From: JAVKBW01 sp040222995 | GTDB lineage: Bacteria > Pseudomonadota > Alphaproteobacteria > UBA8366 > Aestuariispiraceae | NCBI GenBank assembly: GCA_040222995.1 | Contig: JAVKBW010000039.1 | Coordinates: 62,001 to 126,000, forward strand | Length of the DNA: 64,000 nt | Direction: 5' to 3' | Shown here: positions 8,101-17,330 of the stretch, piece by piece | Layout of the letters: every line of letters starts with the position of its first letter | How positions within the stretch are numbered: position 1 is the stretch's first letter | Notes under the pieces: model-generated | What the model was told of the DNA's origin: nothing | Database searches by the model: none | What the model saw: only the letters and a program-made list of their open reading frames with translations | Position numbers and translations under genes: made by a program

Positions 8101-10884
8101 TCAGGTCTTACCGTGGCACTGTTTGAATTTCTTGCCGGACTGGCAGGGGCATGGCGCATTGCGCGGAATCTTGCCCCACGTTTCCGGATTGCCCGGATGC
8201 AGCCAGCGGTCGGTCGCGGCATGGTGCACAAAGCCCGGCGGTGCGTTTTCCGCCGTGATCGGCTGTGCCGACTGGCCCCCGGTTGCCGCGGGCGCCGCCT
8301 GCTGCTGCACGGGGCGGGCGGCCTGTTCGATGTCGGATTCCGCCGCGGGCTTCAGTTCCTGTTGTGCCATCTGTTCGCGCCGCCGGGCCATCGCGGCTTC
8401 GACGTCGGTACGCATTTCCACCTTTGCCAGAACCATCGTCACCTGGGTCCGAAGGCCGATCAGCATGGATTCGAACAGCGAGAACGCTTCCGACTTGTAT
8501 TCGTTCAGCGGATCGCGCTGTGCAAAGGCCCGAAGGCCGATCCCCTGACGCAGATGGTCCAGCTGCAACAGGTGGTCCTTCCAGGCATTGTCCAGCAGTT
8601 GCAGAAGCAGACTGCGTTCGGCAATGCGCATCACATTCGCACCGTAGCGCGCCGCCTTTTCCGCCATCTTCTTGTCAATGGCGTCCGCGATCCGGTCGCG
8701 GAACTCGACATGGCCGACGCCTTCTTCCTTTGCCCAGTCATGGATCGGAAGGTCCAGACCGAACACCCGCAGGCATTCCTCATGCAGGGAATCCAGCGAC
8801 CATTCTTCCGGCAGGGCTTTTTCCGGGATGCAACGGCCGACAATGTCTTCCACCGTTTCCTCGCGCATGTCGCGAACGGTTTCGCTGACATCCTCGTCGC
8901 CCATCAGTTCCTTGCGCTGTTCAAAGACGACCTTGCGCTGGTCGTTCATGACGTTGTCGTATTTGAGCAGCTGTTTGCGGATTTCGAAGTTCCGTGCCTC
9001 GACCTTCGACTGCGCCTTTTCCAGGGCCTTGTTGACCCAGGGGTGGATAATCGCCTCCCCTTCCTCAAGGCCCAGCTTCTGCAGGATGCCGTCCATGCGT
9101 TCGGACCCGAAAATACGCATCAGGTCGTCTTCCAGGCTGACGAAGAATTTCGATTCCCCGGGATCGCCCTGACGGCCGGACCGGCCCCGCAGCTGGTTGT
9201 CGATGCGACGGCTTTCGTGGCGTTCGGTACCCAGAACGAACAGTCCGCCCGATTCCAGGACCAGCTTCCGCTTTGCATCGATGTCCGCCTGGATTGCCTG
9301 GGCGCGCTTTTCGCGTTCGCCCTCATCCTCGACACCGTCCAGTTCCTTCGCCACGCGCAGTTCGAAATTGCCGCCCAGCTGAATATCGGTCCCGCGACCG
9401 GCCATGTTGGTCGCGATCGTCACCGCGCCCGGCACGCCCGCTTCGCCGATGATATAGGCTTCGCGTTCGTGTTGGCGGGCGTTCAGCACTTCGTGCTTGA
9501 TGCCGTTCTTTTTCAGGTGCCGGGACAGCTGTTCCGACTTTTCGATCGACACCGTGCCGACCAGAACGGGCTGTTTCTTCTTGTTGCAGGCGATGATCTG
9601 CTGCAGCACCGCGTCGTCGCGTTCGGCGGACGTGCGATAGACCTCGTCATCATTGTCGATGCGGACCATCGGCTTGTTGGTCGGGATGTCGACCACTTCC
9701 AGCCCATAGATTTCCGCGAATTCCCCGGCTTCGGTCATGGCCGTGCCGGTCATGCCCGCCAGTTTGGGATACATGCGGAAATAGTTCTGGAACGTGATGG
9801 AGGCCAGGGTCTGGTTCTCCATCTGGATCGCGACCTTTTCCTTTGCTTCCAGCGCCTGGTGCAGCCCTTCGGAATAGCGCCGGCCTTCCATCATGCGGCC
9901 GGTGAACTCGTCGATGATGACGACCTTGCCGTCCTTGACGATATAGTCCTTGTCCCGGGTGAACAGCTTGTGGGCGCGCAGTGCCTGGTTCACGTGATGG
10001 ACGACGGTGACGTTTTCGACATCGTACAGGCCGCCTTCGCCCAACAGGTCGGTCTTTTCGCGCAGCAGGACTTCGATGCGTTCTGTGCCCGCATCCGTCA
10101 GGGTCACCGCGCGCTGCTTTTCATCCTTTTCGAAATCGTCTTCCGTCAGAAGCGGGATGATCGCGTCGACCTTCATGTAGAGTTCGGACGAATCGTCGGT
10201 CGGACCGGAAATGATCAGCGGCGTGCGCGCTTCGTCGATCAGGATGGAATCGACCTCGTCGACGATGGCGTAGTTGGGTTCGCGCTGAACCATCTGTTCC
10301 AGGCGGAATTTCAGATTGTCCCGCAGATAGTCGAACCCGAATTCGTTGTTCGTCCCATAGGTGATGTCGGCCTTGTATGCCGCCTGGCGTTCGGCTTCGG
10401 CCACGCCGGGGACGATGACGCCCACCGTCAGCCCCAGAAACCGGTACAGCCGCCCCATCCATTCCGCATCGCGCCGGGCCAGATAATCGTTGACGGTGAC
10501 GACATGCACCCCCTTGCCCGACAGCGCATTCAGATAGACCGGCAGCGTCGCGACCAGGGTTTTGCCCTCGCCGGTTTTCATTTCCGAAATCTTGCCCTGG
10601 TGCAGGACCATGCCGCCGACTAGCTGGACATCGAAATGGCGCATGCCTAGCGCGCGTTTCGCCCCTTCGCGGACAACGGCAAAGGCTTCTTCCAGGATAT
10701 CGTCCTCGCTGGCGCCGCCCGCCAGCCGTTCGCGGAATTCGTCGGTCTTTGCCTGAAGCGCCGCGTCGTCCAAGGCTTCCAGCCCGGGTTCCAGCGCGCC
10801 GATGCGTTCCGCGCGTTTGTGCAAGTCCCGGACGATACGGTCGTTCGCCGAACCGAATACCGATTTAAGAATTCCGCCGAACAT
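8101..10884 (-). CDS. secA: Preprotein translocase ATPase SecA
   Basis: 927 residues, the normal proteobacterial length. It starts MFGGILKSVFGSANDR, carries Walker A at about 103-110 (KTGEGKTL), the 'NDYLARRDAEWMG' and 'YGTNNEFGFDYLRDN' motifs of the DEAD motor, 'DEVDSILIDEARTPLI', the preprotein cross-linking domain, 'ATNMAGRGTDI' in motor domain 2 and 'RQGDPGES'. After a Gln/Ala-rich linker, the C-terminus has a SEC-C zinc motif (CPCQSGKKFKQCHG) used for SecB and membrane binding. It drives secreted and outer-membrane proteins through SecYEG. The divergent parvulin gene is a typical alphaproteobacterial neighbour. Confidence 0.99.
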   Translation of the reverse strand: MFGGILKSVFGSANDRIVRDLHKRAERIGALEPGLEALDDAALQAKTDEFRERLAGGASEDDILEEAFAVVREGAKRALGMRHFDVQLVGGMVLHQGKISEMKTGEGKTLVATLPVYLNALSGKGVHVVTVNDYLARRDAEWMGRLYRFLGLTVGVIVPGVAEAERQAAYKADITYGTNNEFGFDYLRDNLKFRLEQMVQREPNYAIVDEVDSILIDEARTPLIISGPTDDSSELYMKVDAIIPLLTEDDFEKDEKQRAVTLTDAGTERIEVLLREKTDLLGEGGLYDVENVTVVHHVNQALRAHKLFTRDKDYIVKDGKVVIIDEFTGRMMEGRRYSEGLHQALEAKEKVAIQMENQTLASITFQNYFRMYPKLAGMTGTAMTEAGEFAEIYGLEVVDIPTNKPMVRIDNDDEVYRTSAERDDAVLQQIIACNKKKQPVLVGTVSIEKSEQLSRHLKKNGIKHEVLNARQHEREAYIIGEAGVPGAVTIATNMAGRGTDIQLGGNFELRVAKELDGVEDEGEREKRAQAIQADIDAKRKLVLESGGLFVLGTERHESRRIDNQLRGRSGRQGDPGESKFFVSLEDDLMRIFGSERMDGILQKLGLEEGEAIIHPWVNKALEKAQSKVEARNFEIRKQLLKYDNVMNDQRKVVFEQRKELMGDEDVSETVRDMREETVEDIVGRCIPEKALPEEWSLDSLHEECLRVFGLDLPIHDWAKEEGVGHVEFRDRIADAIDKKMAEKAARYGANVMRIAERSLLLQLLDNAWKDHLLQLDHLRQGIGLRAFAQRDPLNEYKSEAFSLFESMLIGLRTQVTMVLAKVEMRTDVEAAMARRREQMAQQELKPAAESDIEQAARPVQQQAAPAATGGQSAQPITAENAPPGFVHHAATDRWLHPGNPETWGKIPRNAPCPCQSGKKFKQCHGKT

Positions 10885-11205
10885 GAGTGTCGTGAACCTT
10901 TGATAGCATCGTGGAAAGACCGCCGCGGACCGGATCGCGTTCAGGAGGATGGAAAGCGCGGATCTGGTTCTGGTCCATGCCTTCGATCGCCCCGATTCCC
11001 GATCCGCCGCGAAGAATACCGGTTGTGGAGATAAGGGGCGATCCCGGCCCTGTCAACGAAGGCTTGGCGCGACACGGCCGCCCATGGCCGGATCCGGGCG
11101 GTTCCGCTTGAGATAGCAGCCAAGACATGTTTTCGTTCGCGCGAGAAATTTTCGGGGTCCCGACCGGGCCCCAACCGTACGATATTCAGGAAAGGTTCAA
11201 ATCAC
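10885..11205. other. Intergenic region between divergent secA and parvulin gene
   Basis: About 320 bp that must hold the promoters for secA (minus) and the parvulin gene (plus). AGGAAAGG at 11190-11197 is the ribosome site of the parvulin gene. A TTGAGA near 11108 could be a -35 element, but I see no convincing -10 partner, no gene, no repeat and no terminator. Confidence 0.4.
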
Positions 11206-12048
11206 ATGGCGTCCATGTCTCACATTGTCCGCGGCGGAATTCTGGGGCTTGCATCCGCGGTCTGGCTGGCCTTGCCGGTCCCGCAGGCGCACGCGCAGAC
11301 GGTCGCGATCGTGAACGGCACGGAACTGACCCAGGAAGACGTCGTGCGCCTGTTCCAGGGGCTGCGCCCGGAGGTACAGGCAAACGGCATGGAAGCGCTT
11401 TATCCGTTTCTGCTGGAAGAACTGATTGCCCGCGAAGTCCTGGTGTCCCAAGCCCGCGCCGAAGGGTTCGACCAGACGCCGGAAATGGCGGCACAGCTGG
11501 AAGCATTCCAGCAGGAAATGATCTACAACGCCTATGTCGTCGATCAGGCGGAAGGCCAGGTCAGCGATTCCGACGTTCAGGCGGCCTATGACGAACTGGT
11601 GGGCCAGATGCCGGAAGAAGAGGAAATCAACGTCAGCCACATTCTGGTCGAATCCCGCGAAGAGGCGGAAAGCGTGATCCAGCGCGTGACCGCTGGCGAG
11701 GTGTTTGCCGATCTGGCGCGCGAATTGTCCATCGACACCGGGTCGGGTGCGAATGGCGGGGCACTGGGCTGGTCGCGGCGCGGCATGTTCGTGCCGGAAT
11801 TCGAAGAAGCGGCCTTTGCACTGTCGGCGAACACGTTCACCAGCGTGCCCGTACAAAGCGACTTCGGCTGGCATGTCATTCTGGTGTCGGAACGCCGCCA
11901 GATCGAACCGCCGCCGCTGGAAGAAGTCGCGGATCCGATCCGCCAGCGACTGGCCGAACAGGAAGCCCGCGGCGTTGTCGAAGCCGCCGTCGCCGGCGCG
12001 TCGGTGGAACGGTTCGACCTGAACGGTAACCCCCTGCCCGCGCAATAA
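11206..12048 (+). CDS. Periplasmic parvulin-type peptidyl-prolyl isomerase
   Basis: 280 residues with a Sec signal peptide (hydrophobic about 9-24, cleavage after AHA at residue 30). An N-terminal helical chaperone region of the SurA/PpiC sort ('LLEELIAREVLVSQARAEGF') is followed by a parvulin domain from about 138 to 235: 'INVSHILVESREEAE', 'FADLARELSIDTGSGANGG', 'LGWSRRGMFVPEFEEAAF' and 'SDFGWHVILV'. It assists folding of exported proteins and outer-membrane porins. A ribosome site AGGAAAGG precedes the ATG. It is divergent from secA and precedes argJ by 50 bp, an arrangement common in alphaproteobacteria. Confidence 0.92.
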   Translation: MASMSHIVRGGILGLASAVWLALPVPQAHAQTVAIVNGTELTQEDVVRLFQGLRPEVQANGMEALYPFLLEELIAREVLVSQARAEGFDQTPEMAAQLEAFQQEMIYNAYVVDQAEGQVSDSDVQAAYDELVGQMPEEEEINVSHILVESREEAESVIQRVTAGEVFADLARELSIDTGSGANGGALGWSRRGMFVPEFEEAAFALSANTFTSVPVQSDFGWHVILVSERRQIEPPPLEEVADPIRQRLAEQEARGVVEAAVAGASVERFDLNGNPLPAQ

Positions 12049-12098
12049 CCGGGCCCGGCCGCGGTGTCGCGGCGCATATTTGGAAAGGACATGCCAGC

Positions 12099-13331
12099 AT
12101 GAGTACGTCGGTTTCCCCGCTTGCGCCAAAGCGGTTTCCGTCGTTGCCGGAAGTGGACGGCGTCCGCATCGGCGGGTTCGCAGCCGGGGTTAAATACCGC
12201 GGCCGGCCCGATCTGTTCATGGCCGAACTGGACCCGGGCACCGTGGTCGCGGGGACCCTGACGCGGTCGCTGACCCGGTCGTCGGCGGTCGACTGGTGCG
12301 CCGACGTGATCAAAAAGGGCAAGGCACGGGCGATCCTGGTAAATGCCGGGAATGCGAATGCCTTTACCGGCCGCGCGGGCCGCGAAGGAACCGAAGCCAT
12401 GGCGGCGGCCGCGGCCGACGCCGTCGGCTGTCGGCGCAAGGAAGTCTTGGTCGCGTCGACCGGCGTCATCGGCGTGAAACTGCCGTCGGACCGGATTTCG
12501 AAGGCGGTGCCGAAACTGCACGCGGCGCTGAAACCGAATGCCTGGCCGCGCGCGGCAAAGGCGATCATGACGACCGACACCTTTGCCAAGGGCGCGGCTG
12601 CGACCTGCATGATCGGCGACACACCGGTCAAGGTCGTCGGCATCGCCAAAGGGTCCGGCATGATCGCGCCGGACATGGCGACCATGCTGTCCTTCGTCTT
12701 TACCGATGCCGCCATTCCGCAGCCGATCCTGCAGAAACTGCTGCGCAAGGCGACGGACAAAAGCTTCAATTCCATCACCGTCGACAGCGACACGTCGACC
12801 AGCGACACGCTGATTCTGGCGGCAACCGGAAAGGCGGGGAACAAACCGCCGAAGAAGTCTTCGGACAAGGCGCTGAAGGAGTTCCGGGCCGCGCTTCTGT
12901 CGGTCCTGACGGACCTGGCGCACCAGGTCGTGCGTGACGGCGAAGGGGCCCAGAAATTCATTACCATCGACGTCACCGGCGCGGTGTCGGACGGGTCGGC
13001 CCGGCGGATCGGCCTGTCGATCGCGAATTCGCCGCTGGTGAAAACGGCAATCGCGGGGGAAGACGCGAACTGGGGCCGCGTCGTCATGGCCGTGGGCAAG
13101 GCGGGCGAACGCGCCGACCGCAACAGCCTGACCGTATCGATGGGCGGCACGATCATCGCGGAAAAAGGCGAAGGCGTCAGCGACTATGACGAAGGACCCG
13201 TGGCCGAACATCTGAAAGGCCGCGACATACATATCGAAGTCGACCTGGGCCTCGGGACCGGTTCGGCCCGCGTTTGGACCTGTGATCTGACCCATGGCTA
13301 TATCGACATCAATGCCGACTACCGGAGCTGA
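12099..13331 (+). CDS. argJ: ArgJ, glutamate N-acetyltransferase / N-acetylornithine acetyltransferase
   Basis: 410 residues. ArgJ moves acetyl groups from N-acetylornithine to glutamate in the cyclic arginine pathway, and bifunctional forms also use acetyl-CoA. The precursor self-cleaves to alpha and beta chains before Thr195 in the intact motif KGSGMIAPDMATML; 'STGVIG' (120-125) and 'NAGNANAFTG' form the active site, and 'ANWGRVVMAVGKAG' is in the beta chain. Bifunctionality cannot be proven from the sequence, but is common. Ribosome site GGAAAGGAC precedes the ATG. Confidence 0.97.
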   Translation: MSTSVSPLAPKRFPSLPEVDGVRIGGFAAGVKYRGRPDLFMAELDPGTVVAGTLTRSLTRSSAVDWCADVIKKGKARAILVNAGNANAFTGRAGREGTEAMAAAAADAVGCRRKEVLVASTGVIGVKLPSDRISKAVPKLHAALKPNAWPRAAKAIMTTDTFAKGAAATCMIGDTPVKVVGIAKGSGMIAPDMATMLSFVFTDAAIPQPILQKLLRKATDKSFNSITVDSDTSTSDTLILAATGKAGNKPPKKSSDKALKEFRAALLSVLTDLAHQVVRDGEGAQKFITIDVTGAVSDGSARRIGLSIANSPLVKTAIAGEDANWGRVVMAVGKAGERADRNSLTVSMGGTIIAEKGEGVSDYDEGPVAEHLKGRDIHIEVDLGLGTGSARVWTCDLTHGYIDINADYRS

Positions 13332-13947
13332 CCGCCCGGTCCTGTTCGAATCGGAACGCCTGCGATTTCACCGCATCGACCCCGTCGACGCGGCAGAGGT
13401 CGATGCGACCTGTCAGGACTGGGAATCCGTGCGCTACACGTCCAGCATCCCGCACCCCTATCCGGCGGGGGAGGCGCTGCGCTTCATCGAAAGCGCGGTC
13501 GACAAATGGGATGCGGACACATTCTGGCTGATGGCGGCGCGGCGCAAATCGGACGGCATCTATGTCGGCCAATTGGGCCTGACGCCGGACCCGGACACGC
13601 ATGGACAGGCGGAATTGAGCTATCTTCTGGCCCGGCCGGTCTGGGGACAGGGATACGGCACCGAAATGGCGCGCGCGGGCGTGCGCTATGGTTTCACGGT
13701 CCGGAACCTCAGCAACATTTTCGCGCGCGTGTTTCTGGAGAATGAGCCGTCGAACCGCCTGTGCCAGCGGATCGGCATGCGGTTCCGCCATGTCGGTGTC
13801 GTCGACGCCTTTGCCCGCGACCGGATGGTCGACGTGAACTTCTATGACCTTTCCCGGGCCGACTGGGACGCGGCGGAGGCCACCACCGGGGCCGCCGCCG
13901 GGGCCACCACCGGGGCCACCGGGGCCACCGGGGCTATTGGCGCATGA
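13312..13947 (+). CDS. GNAT-family N-acetyltransferase
   Basis: About 211 residues, RimJ/RimL-like: 'VLFESERLRFHRIDPVDAAEV' at the N-terminus, 'GQLGLTPDPDTHGQAELSYLLARPVWGQGYGTEM' with the acetyl-CoA pyrophosphate loop, and 'VFLENEPSNRLCQRIGMRF', the usual GNAT motif A/B set. It may acetylate a ribosomal protein or small molecule; target unknown. The start is ambiguous (an ATG at 13294 lies 18 bp earlier); both overlap argJ. The last 24 residues are a low-complexity Ala/Gly/Thr tail encoded by a 9-bp tandem repeat, and the stop overlaps the mutT start (ATGA). Confidence 0.85.
   Translation: MPTTGADRPVLFESERLRFHRIDPVDAAEVDATCQDWESVRYTSSIPHPYPAGEALRFIESAVDKWDADTFWLMAARRKSDGIYVGQLGLTPDPDTHGQAELSYLLARPVWGQGYGTEMARAGVRYGFTVRNLSNIFARVFLENEPSNRLCQRIGMRFRHVGVVDAFARDRMVDVNFYDLSRADWDAAEATTGAAAGATTGATGATGAIGA
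13880..13934 (+). repeat. Tandem repeat of a GGGGCCACC-type 9-mer at the GNAT 3' end
   Basis: About six imperfect units built from ACCGGGGCC/GCCGGGGCC encode the Thr-Gly-Ala tail of the acetyltransferase. The units are mostly 9 bp, so gain or loss keeps the reading frame. It ends 9 bp before the mutT start codon. Confidence 0.85.
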
Positions 13948-14393
13948 GCGGCTGCTGGGATGCGTCCGGCGGGCTTCTGGCCGAAGACCGGGACGTGCCG
14001 ATCACGCTGGTCGTCGCGGTCGCGCTTCTGGACGCGGACAACCGGGTCCTGTTGGCCCGGCGCCCGGAAGGCAAGAAGATGGCGGGCCTGTGGGAATTTC
14101 CCGGCGGCAAGGTCGATGACGGGGAAACGCCGGAACGCGCGCTGATCCGGGAACTGGACGAGGAACTGGGCGTCGACACGCGCACAAGCTGTCTGGCGCC
14201 CATCGGCTTTGCCAGCCATGCCTATGACGATTTCCACCTTCTGATGCCGCTTTACGTCTGCCGCGTGTGGCAGGGAACGCCCGTCGCACGCGAAGGCCAG
14301 CAGCTGGCCTGGGTCCGCGCGGCGCGGCTGGGCGACTATGACATGCCGCCCGCGGACATACCCCTGGTTGCGCAATTGAGGGATTGGCTATAA
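13944..14393 (+). CDS. mutT: 8-oxo-dGTP diphosphatase MutT (Nudix)
   Basis: 149 residues. The Nudix box GX5EX7REUXEEXGU is complete at about residues 54-76 (GGKVDDGETPERALIRELDEELG, split here as two adjoining parts), preceded by 'VLLARRPEGKKMAGLWEFPGG', the hallmark of MutT. It removes oxidised guanine nucleotides from the pool. The C-terminus has the 'PLYVCRVWQG' strand and ends 'LVAQLRDWL' as in other MutT proteins. Its ATG overlaps the GNAT stop, so the pair is coupled. The argJ-GNAT-mutT order is common in alphaproteobacteria. Confidence 0.93.
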   Translation: MSGCWDASGGLLAEDRDVPITLVVAVALLDADNRVLLARRPEGKKMAGLWEFPGGKVDDGETPERALIRELDEELGVDTRTSCLAPIGFASHAYDDFHLLMPLYVCRVWQGTPVAREGQQLAWVRAARLGDYDMPPADIPLVAQLRDWL

Positions 14394-14436
14394 CTTTTCC
14401 GTGTAACGTTGTGGAAACGGGATGGGGGAAAGTTTC

Positions 14437-15090
14437 ATGCGGATTGTTTCATGTGTCGTTGTGTTTATGGCCGGGCTGGTCCTGGCCGGGTGCCAGTCGG
14501 GACGAACGGACAGTGGCGGCACACCAATGACCATCGACGAACAGAATTCGACGATTCACAGCGCCGTCAGTTGGCTGCCGGAACCCATCGTTCGCTGGTC
14601 GGAGACATATACCTACAGCCTGCGCGACAACACCCACCCGATCGTGGATATCAAACTGGAGGGTACGCGGGGCTACTATGAAGGCCAATACATCCGCGAA
14701 TATTACGAACTGTTCAGCAGGGGCACCGCGCAGCGAATTCAGGATGAGGCAGAATTTCGAAACTGGCTCAACAGAGTTGGCATCAGCGAAACCCTGATCG
14801 AAGAATTCGTGAAGGTCGGGAACCCCTATTCCAGGACCGGCGGCTGGTACGGACTTTTCGGTGGCGGTGATCAGCAAAACTGCGTCATCGCAAACGTCGG
14901 CGCGGGGCTGACGACATACGCCAGTCAGGGGGCGCCCAGCGGAATGCCGTATGATTCCATCTACCGGATACTGTATTGCGGAACCATGGAAGAGCGCGAC
15001 CAGGTAATCGATTTCATCCTGTCGCCGCAGTCGGTCGAAGACCGCGCCGCCTTCCGGGCCTATGTCGATACCGTTCAGCAAGATGGATGA
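14437..15090 (+). CDS. Uncharacterised lipoprotein
   Basis: 217 residues from the ATG that follows GGGGGAAAG. The N-terminus MRIVSCVVVFMAGLVLAGC has a clear lipobox LAGC with Cys19, so the product is a lipoprotein; Gln-Ser at +2/+3 does not signal inner-membrane retention. The mature part is mixed alpha/beta with several Tyr-rich stretches ('YYEGQYIREYYELF') and an 'NPYSRTGGWYGLFGGG' loop. I do not recognise the family. It is not clearly in an operon: 43 bp after mutT, convergent with the XRE gene. Confidence 0.7.
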   Translation: MRIVSCVVVFMAGLVLAGCQSGRTDSGGTPMTIDEQNSTIHSAVSWLPEPIVRWSETYTYSLRDNTHPIVDIKLEGTRGYYEGQYIREYYELFSRGTAQRIQDEAEFRNWLNRVGISETLIEEFVKVGNPYSRTGGWYGLFGGGDQQNCVIANVGAGLTTYASQGAPSGMPYDSIYRILYCGTMEERDQVIDFILSPQSVEDRAAFRAYVDTVQQDG

Positions 15091-15102
15091 TGCTGCCGGC
15101 AA

Positions 15103-15453
15103 CTAGCCGATCAACCGGGCGATTTCCGCAATCGTTTTGCGGTCCAGACGGCGGATGCGCCTGGCCAGGCGGTTCGCCATTTCCGTCGCTTCCGCGCCAA
15201 GGCCCGTCGTGTCGATCGTGACCCGGGGCTGCGACAGGTTCGCCAGGTCCTTCAGTTCCTCCGCATCGTCCCAGATGATCCCGAAAAAGGCACAGATCTG
15301 GTCGATGCGCGCGGGCGTCGGCTTTGTCCGGCGGCCGGTTTCCAGTGCCGAAAGATAGGCCTGGCTGACGCCCATCGCATCCGCCAGTTCGACCAGCGTC
15401 ACGCCGCGCTCCCGGCGCAATTCGCGCAGTTTTTCACCGAACGGCGTCGTCAT
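15103..15453 (-). CDS. XRE-family transcriptional regulator
   Basis: 116 residues. The N-terminal half is a Cro/C1 helix-turn-helix ('LRELRRERGVTLVELADAMGVSQAYLSALETGRR', residues about 9-42), followed by 'PTPARIDQICAFFGI' and a helical C-terminus ending in 'IRRLDRKTIAEIARLIG'. It overlaps the upstream Smr gene by 4 bp (ATGA), so the two are translated together. Alphaproteobacteria often keep such an XRE gene after an Smr-domain gene. Targets unknown. Confidence 0.88.
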   Translation of the reverse strand: MTTPFGEKLRELRRERGVTLVELADAMGVSQAYLSALETGRRTKPTPARIDQICAFFGIIWDDAEELKDLANLSQPRVTIDTTGLGAEATEMANRLARRIRRLDRKTIAEIARLIG

Positions 15454-16019
15454 CGAAGGGCCCTTTCCCGTTTCAGCAGCACATAGACCGCGCCGGTCCC
15501 GCCGTCGTTCGGACGGGCGTGGGTGAAGCTTAGAATCTGGTCGCGCACCGGGGCCATGTTCAGCCAGCGCGGCAGTTCGGTCTGAAGGATTCCCTTGCCC
15601 TTGCCGGTGACGATCAGGACACAGCGTTTGCCGGACGCCCGCGCGCCGGACACGAACCCGATGACGGCGCGGTGCGCTGCCTCCCGGCTCATCCCGTGCA
15701 GGTCCAGGCGCCCTTCGATTTCCATGCGCCCCTTTTTCAGGCGGTCCGCGGTGCGCCGGTCGACGCCGGGCGTGCAGCCATGGGCGAGTTCCGGCACCCC
15801 CGGCGGTTTCGGCAGCGGCGCCGGGTCCGGCAGGTCCGCCGGCATCAGCGTCGCCATTGTCCGGCGCGGGCGGGGCTTCTTCTGTTTTTCGGGCTTCTCT
15901 GGCTTGGCCGGCGTATCGGTCGCACCGCCGGGGCGGATCGTATCGCGGCGGACGGGCCGGGCGCTGGCCTTTACCGCCTGCCAGAGCGCATCGCCGTCAT
16001 CGCCGCCTTTCTTCGCCAT
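15450..16019 (-). CDS. Smr/MutS2-type domain protein
   Basis: 189 residues: a Lys/Pro-rich N-terminal half (charged, likely disordered) and a C-terminal Smr domain with the LDLHGM motif at 105-110, 'VLIVTGKGKG' and 'FTHARPNDGGTGAVYVLLKR'. Smr domains are nucleases or nicking enzymes acting on DNA or RNA; recent work in E. coli links SmrB to collided ribosomes. The DxH and TGxG residues are present, so activity is plausible. It is followed by the XRE gene in the same transcription unit. Confidence 0.9.
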   Translation of the reverse strand: MAKKGGDDGDALWQAVKASARPVRRDTIRPGGATDTPAKPEKPEKQKKPRPRRTMATLMPADLPDPAPLPKPPGVPELAHGCTPGVDRRTADRLKKGRMEIEGRLDLHGMSREAAHRAVIGFVSGARASGKRCVLIVTGKGKGILQTELPRWLNMAPVRDQILSFTHARPNDGGTGAVYVLLKRERALR

Positions 16020-16055
16020 CGCCTTTGCTTCCGCCGGGTCAGGGGCCGGTCGCCG

Positions 16056-17234
16056 TCAGACCGCCGCCAGCGCCTCCTCCAGGTCCGCGATCAGGTCGTC
16101 CGTATCCTCGATCCCGACCGAAAGCCGGACCAGGCTGTCGGATATGCCAAGCTCCGCGCGGATGTCCGGCGGGATCGACGCGTGCGTCATGATCGCCGGA
16201 TGTTCGATCAGGCTTTCCACCCCGCCCAGGCTTTCCGCCAGCGCGAACAGCTGCGTGCGTTCCAGGAACCGGCGGCTTTCGTCCAGCCCACCCTTCAGGA
16301 TGGCGGTGACGATACCGCCATAGCCGCCCACCATCTGGCGTTTCGCCAGGTCGTGCTGCGGGTGGCTGGGAAGGCCGGGATAGATCACCTTTTCCACCTT
16401 GTCGTGGGCTTCCAGATATTGCGCGATGGCCAGCGCCCCGGCGCAATGCTGACGCAGGCGCACCGCCAGCGTCTTCAGGCCGCGCAGCGCCAGGAAACTG
16501 TCGAACGGGCCCAGGATGCTGCCGACCGCATTGTGCAGATAGGCCATGCGGTCCGCCAGGTCCCCGTCCTGTGCCAGGACCGCGATGCCGCCGACGATGT
16601 CCGAATGCCCGTTCAGGTATTTGGTCGCCGAATGCAGGACGATGTCGATCCCGTGGTCGATGGGCTGTTGCACGATGGGGGACGCGAACGTGTTGTCGCA
16701 GACGCTGATCAGCCCGTGCTTTTTGGCAAGGGCGGCAATCGCGCTCAGATCCACCAGCCGCAGGGTCGGGTTGGTCGGGCTTTCGACCCAGACCATTTTC
16801 GTGTTCGGCCTGATCGCCGCTTCCAGGTTGGCCGGGTCCGTCAGGTCCGTGAAGGTGATGTCCAGCCCGGCCGACCGCTTGCGCACATTTTCCATCAGCC
16901 GGTAGCTGCCGCCATACAGGTCGTCCATGGCCACCACATGATCGCCCGAATCCAGCAGTTCCAGAACCGTGCCCATGGCGGCCAGCCCGCTTGCGAACGC
17001 ATAACCGCGCGCGCCGTTTTCCAGGTCCGCGACACAGCGTTCCAGCGCCATGCGCGTCGGGTTCTGGCTGCGGGAATATTCGTACCCCTTATGCTGGCCG
17101 GGGCTTTCCTGGACATAGGTCGACGTCGCATAGATCGGCGTCATGATCGCGCCGGTCGTCGGGTCCGGTTCCTGGCCCGCGTGAATCCCGCGGGTCGACA
17201 GCCCGTGTCTGTTGCGCCGTGTGTTTTCGCCCAT
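16056..17234 (-). CDS. Trans-sulfuration PLP enzyme (cystathionine gamma-lyase/synthase family)
   Basis: 392 residues from ATGGGCGAA, chosen because CAGGAGGTG lies just upstream. A Cys/Met metabolism PLP enzyme: 'YSRSQNPTR' (substrate/PLP-phosphate binding from the neighbouring subunit), 'YAFASGLAAM', 'DDLYGGSYR', 'VCDNTFASP' and the PLP Lys205 in 'HSATKYLNGH'. Family members MetB, MetC and CGL are hard to separate by eye. The cystathionine beta-synthase at 19079-20461 suggests cystathionine gamma-lyase: together they would move sulfur from homocysteine to cysteine. The two are separated by higBA and a small island. Confidence 0.88.
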   Translation of the reverse strand: MGENTRRNRHGLSTRGIHAGQEPDPTTGAIMTPIYATSTYVQESPGQHKGYEYSRSQNPTRMALERCVADLENGARGYAFASGLAAMGTVLELLDSGDHVVAMDDLYGGSYRLMENVRKRSAGLDITFTDLTDPANLEAAIRPNTKMVWVESPTNPTLRLVDLSAIAALAKKHGLISVCDNTFASPIVQQPIDHGIDIVLHSATKYLNGHSDIVGGIAVLAQDGDLADRMAYLHNAVGSILGPFDSFLALRGLKTLAVRLRQHCAGALAIAQYLEAHDKVEKVIYPGLPSHPQHDLAKRQMVGGYGGIVTAILKGGLDESRRFLERTQLFALAESLGGVESLIEHPAIMTHASIPPDIRAELGISDSLVRLSVGIEDTDDLIADLEEALAAV

Positions 17235-17330
17235 GTCGTCACCTCCTGATCCTGTGCCCCGCAGATATCGGGGTGCCGGGCGGCAAGGGCAAGAAATTTT
17301 CAAGATTTCGGGCATATGTAAGCCATTGCT

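Noticed and set aside
8068..10623. 851-residue open frame on the plus strand
   Set aside because: It is the antisense shadow of secA, caused by high GC; no domain, no ribosome site.
11586..13295. 569-residue frame on the minus strand
   Set aside because: Antisense to the parvulin and argJ genes, both with intact family motifs.
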